In this document: positions 53,226 through 62,328 of the stretch, piece by piece | Numbering within the stretch: the first letter of the stretch is position 1 | Layout of the letters: each line of letters begins with the position of its first letter | Origin: Brevirhabdus pacifica | Lineage (GTDB): Bacteria; Pseudomonadota; Alphaproteobacteria; Rhodobacterales; Rhodobacteraceae | DNA length: 64,000 bases | Direction: 5' to 3' | Assembly: GCF_002797755.1 (NCBI RefSeq) | Contig: NZ_PGFI01000012.1 | Location: forward strand, 372,001-436,000 | Made by a program: the position numbers and the translations under genes | Notes under the pieces: generated by a model | Told to the model about the DNA's origin: nothing | The model's database searches: none | What the model saw: the letters and a program-made list of their open reading frames with translations, nothing else

Positions 53226-54179
53226 ATGAGCCGTTACGACCAAGACGATCCGCAGGCCGCCCCCGGCCATCACGCCACGGGCGCGAACGCCGGCCCGGGC
53301 GCCGACCAGGTCCCCGCCGAGGCCGAGGAGAAGGAAGAGAACCCCTTCTCGGAAGAGCGCGAACAGCACGCCCCGAAATACCAGCGCGACCGGGAGGAAA
53401 AGGCCCAGATCGCCGAGCGGCAGGGCCTGTCGTCGGTCACCGTCTACTCCATCGTGCGCCACGAGGGCATCGAGGAGCTGTCGCGCCCGGTCCAGTCCCT
53501 GTGGTGGTCCGGCGTCGCCGCCGGTATCGGCATCACCACCTCGGTCTATGCCGAGGCGATCCTGCACACCGGCCTCCAGGGGCACCCGTACCTGTCGCTG
53601 CTGGAAAGCCTTGGCTATACGGTGGGCTTCGTGCTGGTGATCCTGTCCCGGCTTCAGCTTTTCACCGAAAACACCCTGACCGTGATCCTGCCGCTGCTGA
53701 ACAACTTCAGCCTGTCGCGGGCCGGCGTCGCGGCGCGGCTTTGGGGCGTGGTCTTTGCCGCCAACCTTACCGGGGCGGCGGCGACGATGGCGGTGACGCT
53801 TTATTTCGGGACCGCCACGGCCGAACATATCGAGGCGATGCTGGTCATCTCGCGCGAGTATGCGCACAACGCGGGCTGGACCGCGATGTGGCTGGGCGTG
53901 CCGGCAGGCTTCTTCATCGCGGCGCTGGTGTGGATGCTGCCCTCGTCCCGCGGGTTCGAGATCTTCACCATCATCCTCTTCACCTTCCTGATCGCTGCCG
54001 GCGGGCTGACCCACGTTGTCGCAGGCTCGGCCGAGGCCTTCCTGCTGGTCTTCAACGGCGAGATGGGGGTCTTCGACGCGGCGTTCACCCTGATCCTGCC
54101 GACGTTCATCGGCAACGTGCTTGGGGGCACGGGCCTCTTCGCGCTGTTGGCCTATGCCCAGGTGGAAGAGGAACTCTGA
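53226..54179 (+). CDS. Formate/nitrite transporter (FNT) family protein, YfdC-like
   Basis: 317 residues. A ~70-residue hydrophilic, Glu/Lys-rich N-terminus (EAEEKEENPFSEEREQHAP) precedes six membrane helices, starting SLWWSGVAAGIGITTSVYAE. The FNT pore-lining pattern is visible around LHTGLQGHPYLSLLESLGYTVG and LQLFTENTLT. The second half includes AGFFIAALVWMLPSS and LIAAGGLTHVVAGSAEAFLL. The long hydrophilic N-terminus is typical of the YfdC subgroup, whose substrate is not settled. A formate dehydrogenase operon begins 270 bp downstream, so formate is a reasonable guess. Confidence 0.85.
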   Translation: MSRYDQDDPQAAPGHHATGANAGPGADQVPAEAEEKEENPFSEEREQHAPKYQRDREEKAQIAERQGLSSVTVYSIVRHEGIEELSRPVQSLWWSGVAAGIGITTSVYAEAILHTGLQGHPYLSLLESLGYTVGFVLVILSRLQLFTENTLTVILPLLNNFSLSRAGVAARLWGVVFAANLTGAAATMAVTLYFGTATAEHIEAMLVISREYAHNAGWTAMWLGVPAGFFIAALVWMLPSSRGFEIFTIILFTFLIAAGGLTHVVAGSAEAFLLVFNGEMGVFDAAFTLILPTFIGNVLGGTGLFALLAYAQVEEEL

Positions 54180-54451
54180 CACCCGGACGACACCGATCGC
54201 CTTAGGGGGCGTCGCCGCGAATGGTCGTGGCGGCGCCCCTACTCGTTTCGGCGACCTCACATCCGCGACCCGCTGTGAACCTACCCGCGCCTGCACATCA
54301 CAAGTCCGGGTGCACACTCACATTTCTCGCCCTTTCGCTGGAACCCCGGCGCGGTGTCCTCGTTGGAGTCTGACAGGCGGGGCGCCATGCCGCCGCCCGC
54401 CCTGCCCGCAATTCCGCGCCCCAGGCGCCGCGATCCCACGCGAGGTCCCAG

Positions 54452-54688
54452 ATGTCCGATGAAGTTCCGCACGCCCCCAAGCCCCCCCGCCCGCAGGCCA
54501 ACCGCCCCGGACCGGGGATAAGCCGCCGGGGTCTGCTGGGCGGCACCGGCGCGCTGGCCGCCAGCGTCGCCGCCGGCCCCGCCGCCGCCACGCCGGATGC
54601 GGCGCCGACCGGGCCTAAGGGACGCCACGATCCGCAGATCGCCGACACCGACCACATCCGCACCTATTACGCGCTGGCCCGGGGCTGA
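54452..54688 (+). CDS. Small Tat-targeted formate dehydrogenase region protein
   Basis: 78 residues. Twin-arginine signal GISRRGLLGGTGALAASVAAGP (RR at about residues 25–26), then a 40-residue mature part DAAPTGPKGRHDPQIADTD ending TYYALARG. It fits the 'formate dehydrogenase region TAT target' family that precedes fdh genes; the role is thought to be related to FDH assembly or to the complex. It starts the FDH operon, 52 bp ahead of the catalytic subunit. Confidence 0.85.
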   Translation: MSDEVPHAPKPPRPQANRPGPGISRRGLLGGTGALAASVAAGPAAATPDAAPTGPKGRHDPQIADTDHIRTYYALARG

Positions 54689-54740
54689 GCCCCGCGCCGG
54701 CGGCGCCTTTGCGCGCCTGACGAAAGCAAGGACAGACACC

Positions 54741-57700
54741 ATGCTGAAAAGAAAGACCTTCGACCGGCCGGGACAGTCGCCCAGCGCCCCGCGCCCCGGT
54801 CGCGCGGCCCCGCTTGGGGCGGCCGAGGCCTCTGCCCCCTCCCGGCGCGATTTTCTGCGCAACAGCGGACTGATGGGCTTGGCGCTTGGCGCGGGCTGGA
54901 GTGCGGGCACCGTCCAGCGGGCGGAGGCCTCCACGCCCTACACCTCGGGCGAGGTCACGCGGCACAAGACGATCTGTCACTTCTGTTCAGTGGGATGCTC
55001 GGTCTGGGCCGAGGTCCAGCAAGGCGTGTGGATCGGGCAGGAACCGGTCTTTGAAAGCCCCGTCAACCAGGGCACCCATTGCGCCAAGGGCGCCGCGATG
55101 CGCGAAATCGCGATCAGCGAACGGCGCCTGAAATACCCGATGAAGAAGGAAGGCGGCGTCTGGAAACGCATCTCCTGGGACCAGGCGATGCAGGAAATTG
55201 CCGAGAAACAGCTCGCCATCCGGGAGAAATACGGGCCCGACAGCTCCTACTGGCTGGGGTCGGCGAAATTCTCGAACGAGCAATCCTATCTTTTCCGCAA
55301 GTTCGTCGCCTTCTGGGGCACCAACAACATCGACCACCAGGCCCGGATCTGCCACTCGACCACCGTCGCGGGCGTCGCCAACACCTTCGGCTACGGCGCG
55401 ATGACCAACACGTTCAACGACATCCGCAACTCGCGCTCGATCATCATCCTGGGCGGCAACCCCGCCGAGGCGCATCCCGTCTCGATGCTGCATGTCCTGG
55501 CCGGCAAGGAGAACGGCGCGCCCCTGATCGTGGTCGATCCCCGCTTCACCCGCACCGCCGCCCATGCCGATGAATATGTCCGCATCCGTCCCGGCGCCGA
55601 CGTGGGCTTCATCAACGGGCTGATCCGCGAGATCCTGGCCAACGGCTGGGAGGATCGCGAGTACCTGCGCCAGCGGGTCTTCGGGCTGGACGAGCTGCGC
55701 GCCGAGGTCGAGAAATGGACCCCCGAGGAGGTCGAGCGCGTCTCGGGCATTCCCGCTGACCAGACCCGCCGCGTCGCCCGCACCCTGGCCGAGAACCGCC
55801 CCGGCACCCTGATCTGGTGCATGGGCCTGACCCAGTCCCACATCGGCAACAACAAGACGCGCGCGGCCTCGATCCTGCAACTTGTGCTTGGCAACATCGG
55901 CAAGTCGGGGGGCGGCACCAACATCTTCCGCGGCCATGACAACGTGCAGGGGGCGACCGACATGGGCGTCTCCTGCGACACGCTGCCGGCCTATTACGGC
56001 CTGAGCGAGGGGGCATGGAAGCACTGGGCCCGCGTCTGGGGCGTTGACTACGACTGGGTGAAGGGGCGCTTCGGCTCGAAGGAGCTGATGGAGAAGGCGG
56101 GCATGCCGGTCAGCCGCTGGCTGGACGGCGTCCTGGAGGATCCGGCCAACCTGGAACAGCCCAACCCGGTCAAGGCGATGACCTTCTGGGGCCATGCCGC
56201 CAACTCGCTGACCCGCGGCCCCGAGCAGCGCGCCGCCCTCGACACGGTGGAATTGCTGACCATCATCGATCCGCATCCGACCCAGGTCGCGATCATGACC
56301 GACAAGACCGACGGGGTATATCTGTTGCCGGCGGCCTCGACCGCCGAATCCCACGGCACGGTCACCAACTCCAACCGCTCGGTGCAGATGCGCGACCAGG
56401 TGGTCGACCCGATCTTCGAATCCAAGACCGACTACGAGATTGTGCGCCTTTTTGCCGAGGCCTTCGGCTTTGCCGACAAGCTGTTCCAGGGCATCCGCAT
56501 CGTGGACGGCGTGCCCGACGCCTATGACCTGCTTCGCGAGATCAACCGCGGCTGCTGGACCATCGGTTACACCGGCCAGAGCCCCGAGCGCCTGCGCCTG
56601 CACATGGATCATCAGGACAAGTTCGACAGCGTCTCCCTGCTGGGCAAGGAAGAGCCCGTGAAGGGCGAATATTACTGCCTGCCCTGGCCCGCCTGGGGCA
56701 AGGACACCCACGGCCACCCCGGCACGCCGCTGCTTTACGACACCTCGAAATCCGTGCGCGAAGGGGGCCTGCCCTTCCGCGCCCGCTGGGGGGTTGAGCA
56801 CGAGGGCCGCAACCTGCTGGCCGAGGACAGTTTCACCAAGGGCAGCGAGATCCGCGACGGGTATCCCGAAGGGACGATCGGCATGCTCCAGGCCCTTGGC
56901 TGGGCCGGGGAGTTGACCGACCGCGAAATGCTGATCGCCGTCGCCATCGCCGCCGACCGCTTTTCGCTGGACATGCTGGAGATGCCCGACGCCGAGGTGC
57001 GCGACGCCATGGACCGGCTGGAGGAGTTCGCCCGCCAGAACCGGCTGGACCGCAAGGGCGAGGCGCTGGCCACCGACGAAGGAAGCTGGCAAGGCGGCCC
57101 GTTCGAGGCCAACACCGGCGGCAACGGCGATGGCACGAAGAAGCCCGGCGACAAGCCTGCCGAGAAGAAGGCCGAGAAGAAGAACAAGGAGAAGGCCGAC
57201 TCGAACGCTCCGACCGATCGCGCATCGGTCCGCCGTCGATTCCCCGATTATCCCGACAACGCCATCACCGCGATCAGCGCCTACCTGGCCGACAACCCCC
57301 AAGATGACCCCAAACCCGACGCGCCCCTGCGCGACAAGATCATGCGCGTCAACTGGAAGACCGACCTGTCGGGCGGGGTTCAGCGCGTGATGCTGGCCCA
57401 CAACCTGGCCCCCTATGGCAATGGCAAGGCGCGGATGGTGGTCTGGAACTTCCCCGACCCCGTCCCGGTCCACCGCGAGCCGCTCTATACCGTCCGGCGC
57501 GACCTGCTGCCCGAGTACAAGACCCTCGAGGATCGCCGCATGTGGCGCCTGCCCGTGCTCTACGAGTCGATTCAGGAGCAGGACTACAGCCAGGAGTTTC
57601 CGATGATCCTGACATCGGGCCGCCTGGTCGAGTTCGAGGGCGGCGGCGACGAGACCCGGTCGAACAAATGGCTGGCCGAGTTCCAGCAGCAGATGTTCGT

Positions 57701-58007
57701 CGAGATCAACCCCGCCGACGCTGGCGCCGCCGGCATCGAGAACAAGGCCTTCTGCTGGGTGCGCACCCCCGTCGGCAACCTGCGGGTGCAGGCGATGGTG
57801 ACACGGCGGGTCGATCCGGGCGTGGCCTTCATGCCCTTCCACTTCGCCGGCATGTGGATGGGCGAGGATCTGTCCCATCGCTACCCGGTCGGCACCGTGC
57901 CCTACGTCATCGGCGAGGCCTCCAACACCGCGCAGACATACGGCTACGACTCGGTCACCCAGATGCAGGAGACCAAAGCCACCATCTGCCGAATCGAACC
58001 AGCCTGA
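54741..58007 (+). CDS. fdhA: Formate dehydrogenase catalytic subunit (molybdo/tungsto-bis-PGD)
   Basis: Oxidises formate to CO2 in the periplasm. 1088 residues from ATG 54741. Tat motif SRRDFLRNSGLM (34–45), then the [4Fe-4S] ligands Cys79, Cys82, Cys86 and Cys114 (CHFCSVGC…THCAKG). The metal ligand is Cys204 followed by His205 in HQARICHSTTVAG, so this is a cysteine, not selenocysteine, enzyme. PGD-binding segments are ILGGNPAEAHPV, VVDPRFTRTAAHAD and IWCMGLTQSHIGNNKTRA. An unusual Lys-rich insert at about 800–822 (KKPGDKPAEKKAEKKNKE) is followed by a Glu/Asp/Pro-rich stretch before the C-terminal molybdopterin dinucleotide-binding domain. It shares an operon with the FeS and cytochrome b subunits. 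Confidence 0.95.
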   Translation: MLKRKTFDRPGQSPSAPRPGRAAPLGAAEASAPSRRDFLRNSGLMGLALGAGWSAGTVQRAEASTPYTSGEVTRHKTICHFCSVGCSVWAEVQQGVWIGQEPVFESPVNQGTHCAKGAAMREIAISERRLKYPMKKEGGVWKRISWDQAMQEIAEKQLAIREKYGPDSSYWLGSAKFSNEQSYLFRKFVAFWGTNNIDHQARICHSTTVAGVANTFGYGAMTNTFNDIRNSRSIIILGGNPAEAHPVSMLHVLAGKENGAPLIVVDPRFTRTAAHADEYVRIRPGADVGFINGLIREILANGWEDREYLRQRVFGLDELRAEVEKWTPEEVERVSGIPADQTRRVARTLAENRPGTLIWCMGLTQSHIGNNKTRAASILQLVLGNIGKSGGGTNIFRGHDNVQGATDMGVSCDTLPAYYGLSEGAWKHWARVWGVDYDWVKGRFGSKELMEKAGMPVSRWLDGVLEDPANLEQPNPVKAMTFWGHAANSLTRGPEQRAALDTVELLTIIDPHPTQVAIMTDKTDGVYLLPAASTAESHGTVTNSNRSVQMRDQVVDPIFESKTDYEIVRLFAEAFGFADKLFQGIRIVDGVPDAYDLLREINRGCWTIGYTGQSPERLRLHMDHQDKFDSVSLLGKEEPVKGEYYCLPWPAWGKDTHGHPGTPLLYDTSKSVREGGLPFRARWGVEHEGRNLLAEDSFTKGSEIRDGYPEGTIGMLQALGWAGELTDREMLIAVAIAADRFSLDMLEMPDAEVRDAMDRLEEFARQNRLDRKGEALATDEGSWQGGPFEANTGGNGDGTKKPGDKPAEKKAEKKNKEKADSNAPTDRASVRRRFPDYPDNAITAISAYLADNPQDDPKPDAPLRDKIMRVNWKTDLSGGVQRVMLAHNLAPYGNGKARMVVWNFPDPVPVHREPLYTVRRDLLPEYKTLEDRRMWRLPVLYESIQEQDYSQEFPMILTSGRLVEFEGGGDETRSNKWLAEFQQQMFVEINPADAGAAGIENKAFCWVRTPVGNLRVQAMVTRRVDPGVAFMPFHFAGMWMGEDLSHRYPVGTVPYVIGEASNTAQTYGYDSVTQMQETKATICRIEPA

Positions 58008-58017
58008 GGAACCATCC

Positions 58018-58614
58018 ATGTCCCGAATGAAATTCCTGTGCGACACGGACCGGTGCATCGAATGCAACGCCTGTTCGACCGTCTGCAAGAACGAGCACGA
58101 AGTCCCATGGGGGATGGTCCGCCGTCGGGTGGTCACCATCAACGACGGCGAGGCTGACGAGACCTCGGTCGCCATATCCTGCATGCATTGCACCGACGCG
58201 CCCTGTGTCGCCGTCTGCCCGGTCTCGACCCTCTACCAGACGGACCTGGGCATCGTGCTGCACGACAAGGACACCTGCATCGGCTGTGGCTACTGCTTCT
58301 ACGCCTGCCCCTTCGGCGCGCCGCAATATCCCAACAGCACTCTCTTTGGCAGCCGCGGCGTGATGGACAAATGCACCTTCTGCGCCGGCGGCCCCGAGGA
58401 GAACGGCAGCCAGGCAGAGTTCGAGAAATACGGCCGCAACCGCATCGCAGAGGGCAAGCTGCCGATCTGCGCCGAGGTCTGTTCGACCCGCGCCCTGCTG
58501 GCGGGTGACGGCGACACCATCGGCGAGATCTACCGCGAGCGGGTCATCCACCGTGGCTACGGTTCGGGGGCCTGGGGCTGGAAAACCGCATATTACCCGG
58601 AAGAGAAGTCATGA
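58018..58614 (+). CDS. fdhB: Formate dehydrogenase iron–sulfur subunit
   Basis: 198 residues with four [4Fe-4S] binding stretches: CDTDRCIECNACSTVCKNEHE (first), CMHCTDAPCVAVCPV (second), CIGCGYCFYACPFG (third), and CTFCAGG…CAEVCSTRALLAG (fourth). It transfers electrons from FdhA to the membrane subunit. No signal peptide; it is exported with FdhA by Tat. 10 bp after fdhA; the stop overlaps the cytochrome b start (ATGA). Ferredoxin-like subunit of FdnH/FdhB type. Confidence 0.95.
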   Translation: MSRMKFLCDTDRCIECNACSTVCKNEHEVPWGMVRRRVVTINDGEADETSVAISCMHCTDAPCVAVCPVSTLYQTDLGIVLHDKDTCIGCGYCFYACPFGAPQYPNSTLFGSRGVMDKCTFCAGGPEENGSQAEFEKYGRNRIAEGKLPICAEVCSTRALLAGDGDTIGEIYRERVIHRGYGSGAWGWKTAYYPEEKS

Positions 58615-59939
58615 GCGAGAAAGAGGTCCTGGTCCGGGGGCGCGACTTCACCGCCTACCGCATCGGCGGCGCGATCGCCGCCCTTCTGCTGGCCGTCGCG
58701 CTGGCCTTTCAATTCATCCTGCTGCTGAGCGGCCCGGACGTGACCGCCCCCGAGCGTCACTGGGGGGTGGAGCGCCTGCGCGGCGCCCCGGTCGAGGCGA
58801 CGGCCGGCGACGTGGCCCCCGCCACCGGCGACAACGCCCTGCCCGACAGCGGGCTATTGGCGGCCGAGATCCTGCGCAACCGCACCCGGTTGCAGGACGA
58901 GCGGTTCCGCACCGGCCCCTCGCCCGACGGCGACCAGCCGCCACTGGCGCTGGAGGGGGGCGATCACCTGACCGCGCGCCCGCTGATGGATGGCGGACGG
59001 CTTTTCGACCAGGAGGGCGACCGCGCCCTGACCCGTGCCTGGGCCTCGCTGGACAGTGACACCGGCTCGATGCTGGCCCCGGGGCGCGAAGTGGTGGGCC
59101 TGTCGTCGCTGCCCTATCCCAACGCGCCGCTTTTCGAACGGCCCGCCGCCCGCGACTGGCGCATGGGCATGGTCGACGTGGCCACCCACCTGGGCGCCTT
59201 CGCGATCCTGGGCTTTTCCTTCCTGCTGGCGCTGATGCTGGCAATCCGCGGCCGAGTGCCCATCGCCCATGGCAAGGCCCATCGCCGTGTGCGGCGGTTC
59301 AACTTCCTCGAGCGGGCCAATCACTGGATGACCGCGGGCAGTTTCATCATGCTGGCGCTGACCGGGCTGACCATCGGCTATGGCGACACCCTCATCCGCC
59401 CCTTCGGCGAGGATGTGCTGGGCGACGCCGGCTGGCTGGCGACCTGGGGCCATCCGCTGTTCTTCCCGCCCTTCGCGCTGGGGCTGCTGGTGATGGCCAG
59501 CCTCTGGACCTGGCGGAACCTGCCCGAGAAACTGGACTGGTACTGGCTGAAGCGGGGCGGCGGCTTGTTCTCGGACAATCCCGACAACCCGCCCGCGCGC
59601 AAGTTCAACGCAGGTCAGAAGCTGATCTTCTGGTCGGCGATCCTGGGCGGTGGCCTGATGATCGCGACCGGCGTCGTGCTGATGTTCCCCTATTACGTCT
59701 TCGGGCTGGAATGGATGACCTGGACCATGCTGACCCATGCCATCGTCAGCGTGCTGCTGATCGCGATCTTCATCGGTCACATCTACATCGGCACCGTCGG
59801 CATGCAGGGCGCGATCGACGCCATGTGGGACGGGGACGTGGATTACAACTGGGCCGAGGAGCATCACGAGCTGTGGCTGAAGGAGCTTGAGGCCAAGGGC
59901 CTTCTGGACGACGACACCAGAACGGGGAGCCTGACATGA
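58611..59939 (+). CDS. fdhC: Formate dehydrogenase cytochrome b556 subunit
   Basis: 442 residues. An N-terminal membrane helix (GGAIAALLLAVALAFQFILLLSG) is followed by a periplasmic stretch of ~130 residues (about 40–170) not present in short FdnI-type subunits. A core with several helices follows, including the heme His in RRFNFLERANHWMTAGSF and in LMIATGVVLMFPYYVFG… THAIVSVLLIAIFIGHIYIG. It passes electrons to quinone. Operon-coupled at both ends: its ATG overlaps fdhB and its stop overlaps the next small gene (ATGA). Confidence 0.92.
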   Translation: MSEKEVLVRGRDFTAYRIGGAIAALLLAVALAFQFILLLSGPDVTAPERHWGVERLRGAPVEATAGDVAPATGDNALPDSGLLAAEILRNRTRLQDERFRTGPSPDGDQPPLALEGGDHLTARPLMDGGRLFDQEGDRALTRAWASLDSDTGSMLAPGREVVGLSSLPYPNAPLFERPAARDWRMGMVDVATHLGAFAILGFSFLLALMLAIRGRVPIAHGKAHRRVRRFNFLERANHWMTAGSFIMLALTGLTIGYGDTLIRPFGEDVLGDAGWLATWGHPLFFPPFALGLLVMASLWTWRNLPEKLDWYWLKRGGGLFSDNPDNPPARKFNAGQKLIFWSAILGGGLMIATGVVLMFPYYVFGLEWMTWTMLTHAIVSVLLIAIFIGHIYIGTVGMQGAIDAMWDGDVDYNWAEEHHELWLKELEAKGLLDDDTRTGSLT

Positions 59940-60115
59940 CATCCTTTCTGACCGGCACCACCATCGCCGCCCTGCTGGCCGTGGGCATGTATTTCACCCT
60001 CGATCTGTCCACGATCACCATGGTCGAGGCCTATGACGACCAGTCCGTGCTGGCGCACGAGATCTCGAACCGGGGCGATGCGCTTCATAAGGAGGCCAGC
60101 GACGCGGTGGAATAG
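59936..60115 (+). CDS. Small single-helix membrane protein at the end of the FDH operon (59 aa)
   Basis: A short open frame whose ATG at 59936 overlaps the fdhC TGA (ATGA), the same coupling used by other genes of the operon. It encodes MTSFLTGTTIAALLAVGMYF, one transmembrane helix at about residues 5–25, followed by TLDLSTITMVEAYDDQSV and a charged tail ending EASDAVE. Ribosome binding would rely on coupling. Family not recognised. The overlap, codon use and placement argue that it is a real subunit or assembly factor of the membrane complex. Confidence 0.7.
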   Translation: MTSFLTGTTIAALLAVGMYFTLDLSTITMVEAYDDQSVLAHEISNRGDALHKEASDAVE

Positions 60116-60283
60116 GTCCCCGCGCACCCTGCCCCCGGCGTCACGCGGTCGCGGCGCGGTCAAGAACCCGTGCGCTTTCCGGGTTCGCCCTTGTCCTTCG
60201 GGGCCGGAATTCTCATTGTCCGCCCGTGACCTCAGCCCGTCACCCCGACCGTGACAAGCCCCGGGAAGCAAGGACAAGACCGC

Positions 60284-60979
60284 ATGAGCCCTACCGACGC
60301 GCCGCAAGACCACGACCCCCGGAACACCGACACCAACACCGACACCGCGCCCACGGCGCCCCCTGTCCCGCCGGCTGACGATGGCGCGGACAAGCCCGCC
60401 GGGGGCCGCTTGCGTCTGGCCGTAGTGGTGCCGATCGTCGGGATCGCGCTCTTCGCGCTGTTCGCGTGGGGACTGCGCTATGGCAGCAATGACCTGCCGT
60501 CGGTGATGCTCAACAAACCGGTGCCGCAGTTCGACCTTCAGGCCGTCAAGGGGCGCGAGGGGGGCTTGGCCACACCGGACCTTCAGGGACACGTCTCGCT
60601 GGTCAATGTCTTCGCCTCCTGGTGCGTGCCCTGCCGGGCCGAGCATCCGCTGATCATGGCCCTGGCAGAAAAGGGCGAATTCCCGATCTACGGCTTCAAT
60701 TACAAGGACGACCCCGAGGCCGCGCGCGCCTGGCTGGCCCAGCTGGGCGATCCCTATTCCCGCACCGGCGCCGATCTGGACGGGCGGGTCGCCATCGAGT
60801 GGGGCAGCTACGGCGTGCCCGAGACCTTCATCATCGATGGCCAGGGTCGGATCGCCTATCGCCACGTGGGCCCGCTGACCCAGGACGACATCGACAACAC
60901 CATTCTGCCCCTGGCGCGCAAGCTGCGCGATGACGCCGCCGCCGGGGCCGCCAACGGCACGAAAGGAACCGCCGGATGA
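60284..60979 (+). CDS. ccmG: DsbE/CcmG-type membrane thioredoxin
   Basis: 231 residues from ATG 60284 (AAGGA upstream). After a Pro/Asp-rich cytoplasmic tail, one membrane anchor AVVVPIVGIALFALFAWGLRYG (about 42–65), then a thioredoxin fold with the WCVPC active site (FASWCVPCRAEHP, about 114), the CcmG loop GFNYKDDPEAARAWL and the cis-Pro segment YGVPETFIIDGQG. DsbE/CcmG reduces apocytochrome c heme-attachment cysteines. No other ccm genes are nearby, and the gene sits after fdh, so FDH or cytochrome maturation may be its duty here. ATGA overlap with the next gene. Confidence 0.85.
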   Translation: MSPTDAPQDHDPRNTDTNTDTAPTAPPVPPADDGADKPAGGRLRLAVVVPIVGIALFALFAWGLRYGSNDLPSVMLNKPVPQFDLQAVKGREGGLATPDLQGHVSLVNVFASWCVPCRAEHPLIMALAEKGEFPIYGFNYKDDPEAARAWLAQLGDPYSRTGADLDGRVAIEWGSYGVPETFIIDGQGRIAYRHVGPLTQDDIDNTILPLARKLRDDAAAGAANGTKGTAG

Positions 60980-61548
60980 TCCGTCCCGCTCCCCGCCCCT
61001 TTTCCCGCCCGCTGCGCCTCGCCGCGAACGCGTTGACGGTTCTGGGCCTGGGCCTGGCCCCGCTGCTCGGCACCGGGGCGGCCGTGGCCGCGCCCGAGCA
61101 GGCCTTCCAGATGACCCTCCCTGCGGTCGAACTGCCGCCGGTGCGCTTCAACGATCCCGACGGCAAGGCGATGACCCTGGAGGATCTGCGCGGCAAGACG
61201 ATTCTTCTGAACATCTGGGCGACCTGGTGCCCGCCCTGCGTCAAGGAGATGCCCACCCTCGACGCCCTTCAGAAGCGGCTGGGGGATGACGATTTCCAGG
61301 TGGTGATCCTGTCGATCGACAAGGCCAAGCCCGAGGTGGTTCAAGCCTTCCTGGACAAGCTGGGCGTGACCGAGCTTGCGGCCTACCAGGACGACACGAT
61401 GCTGTCGCTCTCGGCCCTTCAGGGCGGTGGCTTGCCGGTCACCCTTCTCATCGACCCGGAGGGGCGCGAGATCGGGCGGCTGGAAGGGCCGGCCGAATGG
61501 GATTCCGAGGAGATGATCGAGTTCATCGAAAGCAAGATCGTCCGATAA
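60976..61548 (+). CDS. TlpA/ResA-like secreted thioredoxin
   Basis: 190 residues with an N-terminal signal or anchor (LAANALTVLGLGLAPLLGTG, likely cleaved near AAVAAPEQA). Thioredoxin fold with the WCPPC active site in NIWATWCPPCVKEMPTLD, then DDFQVVILSIDKAKPEVVQAF and the cis-Pro segment GGLPVTLLIDPEGREIG. TlpA-like proteins keep periplasmic Cys reduced. Start overlaps the ccmG-like stop (ATGA); the two thioredoxins are adjacent but distinct in loop pattern. Followed by a hairpin and a long gene-free stretch. Confidence 0.88.
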   Translation: MIRPAPRPFSRPLRLAANALTVLGLGLAPLLGTGAAVAAPEQAFQMTLPAVELPPVRFNDPDGKAMTLEDLRGKTILLNIWATWCPPCVKEMPTLDALQKRLGDDDFQVVILSIDKAKPEVVQAFLDKLGVTELAAYQDDTMLSLSALQGGGLPVTLLIDPEGREIGRLEGPAEWDSEEMIEFIESKIVR

Positions 61549-61554
61549 CCTCGC

Positions 61555-61592
61555 GGTTCCGCCCCCCGGAGTCGGCAGGGGCGGAAACCGTT
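61555..61592 (+). terminator. Hairpin after the TlpA-like gene
   Basis: Imperfect stem GGTTCCGCCCC/GGGGCGGAAACC with a 12-base loop, followed by GTTCCCTTT. Weak U-tract. Confidence 0.5.
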
Positions 61593-62304
61593 CCCTTTGG
61601 CGGTGGGGATGGGGCCACCCGCGCCCTTTGCTGGGCCAACACCCCCTTCATCCTCGATTGTTTCTTATATTTCAACAACACAGCCGCTGAGGGGTGATTT
61701 AATCCGCTCGGGCCACCTTGGCCCCCGTTTGGCCCCAATCGGCGGAGCCTTGCCGGCCCGCCTCCTTTCCCCCCTCTGAACCGGAACAGCACGCAGGGCC
61801 GCACGTTGCTCCTGTGTAAGACGGTGCGCGTGTGTTGCGCGCCGGAAGACCGGACCAGTACCTGCAGTTTCGACCCGGGGGGAGTGTTTGACGAGTGTTT
61901 CGCGTTTGAGTGCCCCGGGGCCGGCCCGTCCCGCCCCCGCGGCGACGAGCGAGCGAGCCCCGACATCCCCCTGACCGCCGGAAGCAATGGGACCGGCCTT
62001 GACCAGAATTTCGGATAGCGTCACCGCCGCGTCGCGGTGACCGAGAACGGGTGTCCCGGGCGAAGACGGCCAATGGCCGCGCCGGCACGCACCCACCCAG
62101 GCAGGGGCAGTTTGGCTGCCCTTGACGGCAGGACCCTCCGCCTGCCACTCACCACTCTCGCCCCCGTGCAATTTTGCCGGGGGCGAGACGTGTTGCCCCC
62201 CTCGCAGACTCAGAACGGCAAGGTCCGGGCGTGAATGCCTTGGACTATGTTGAGATGTGAGAAGGGCAGCGGCCCTTTGCGACAGGGCACCCCGGAATCA
62301 ATCA

Positions 62305-62328
62305 ACCCCCGCTCGGGTGAACGGGGGT
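62305..62328 (-). terminator. rpmB terminator
   Basis: Minus-strand stem ACCCCCG/CGGGGGT (62328–62322 and 62311–62305) followed by TGATTGATT, about 55 bases after the rpmB stop. Confidence 0.65.

Noticed and set aside
55350-55360. Selenocysteine at the FDH active site
   Set aside because: The active-site codon is a TGC cysteine codon in ARICHSTT; no in-frame TGA and no SECIS are needed.
54987-58193. A 1068-codon minus-strand frame
   Set aside because: Antisense shadow of the fdhA gene, whose domains and metal-ligand residues are unmistakable.
61523-62171. Minus-strand frames of 149–168 codons in the 61.5–62.2 kb gap
   Set aside because: No RBS, no conserved motif, Arg/Pro/Gly bias and overlapping frames on both strands.
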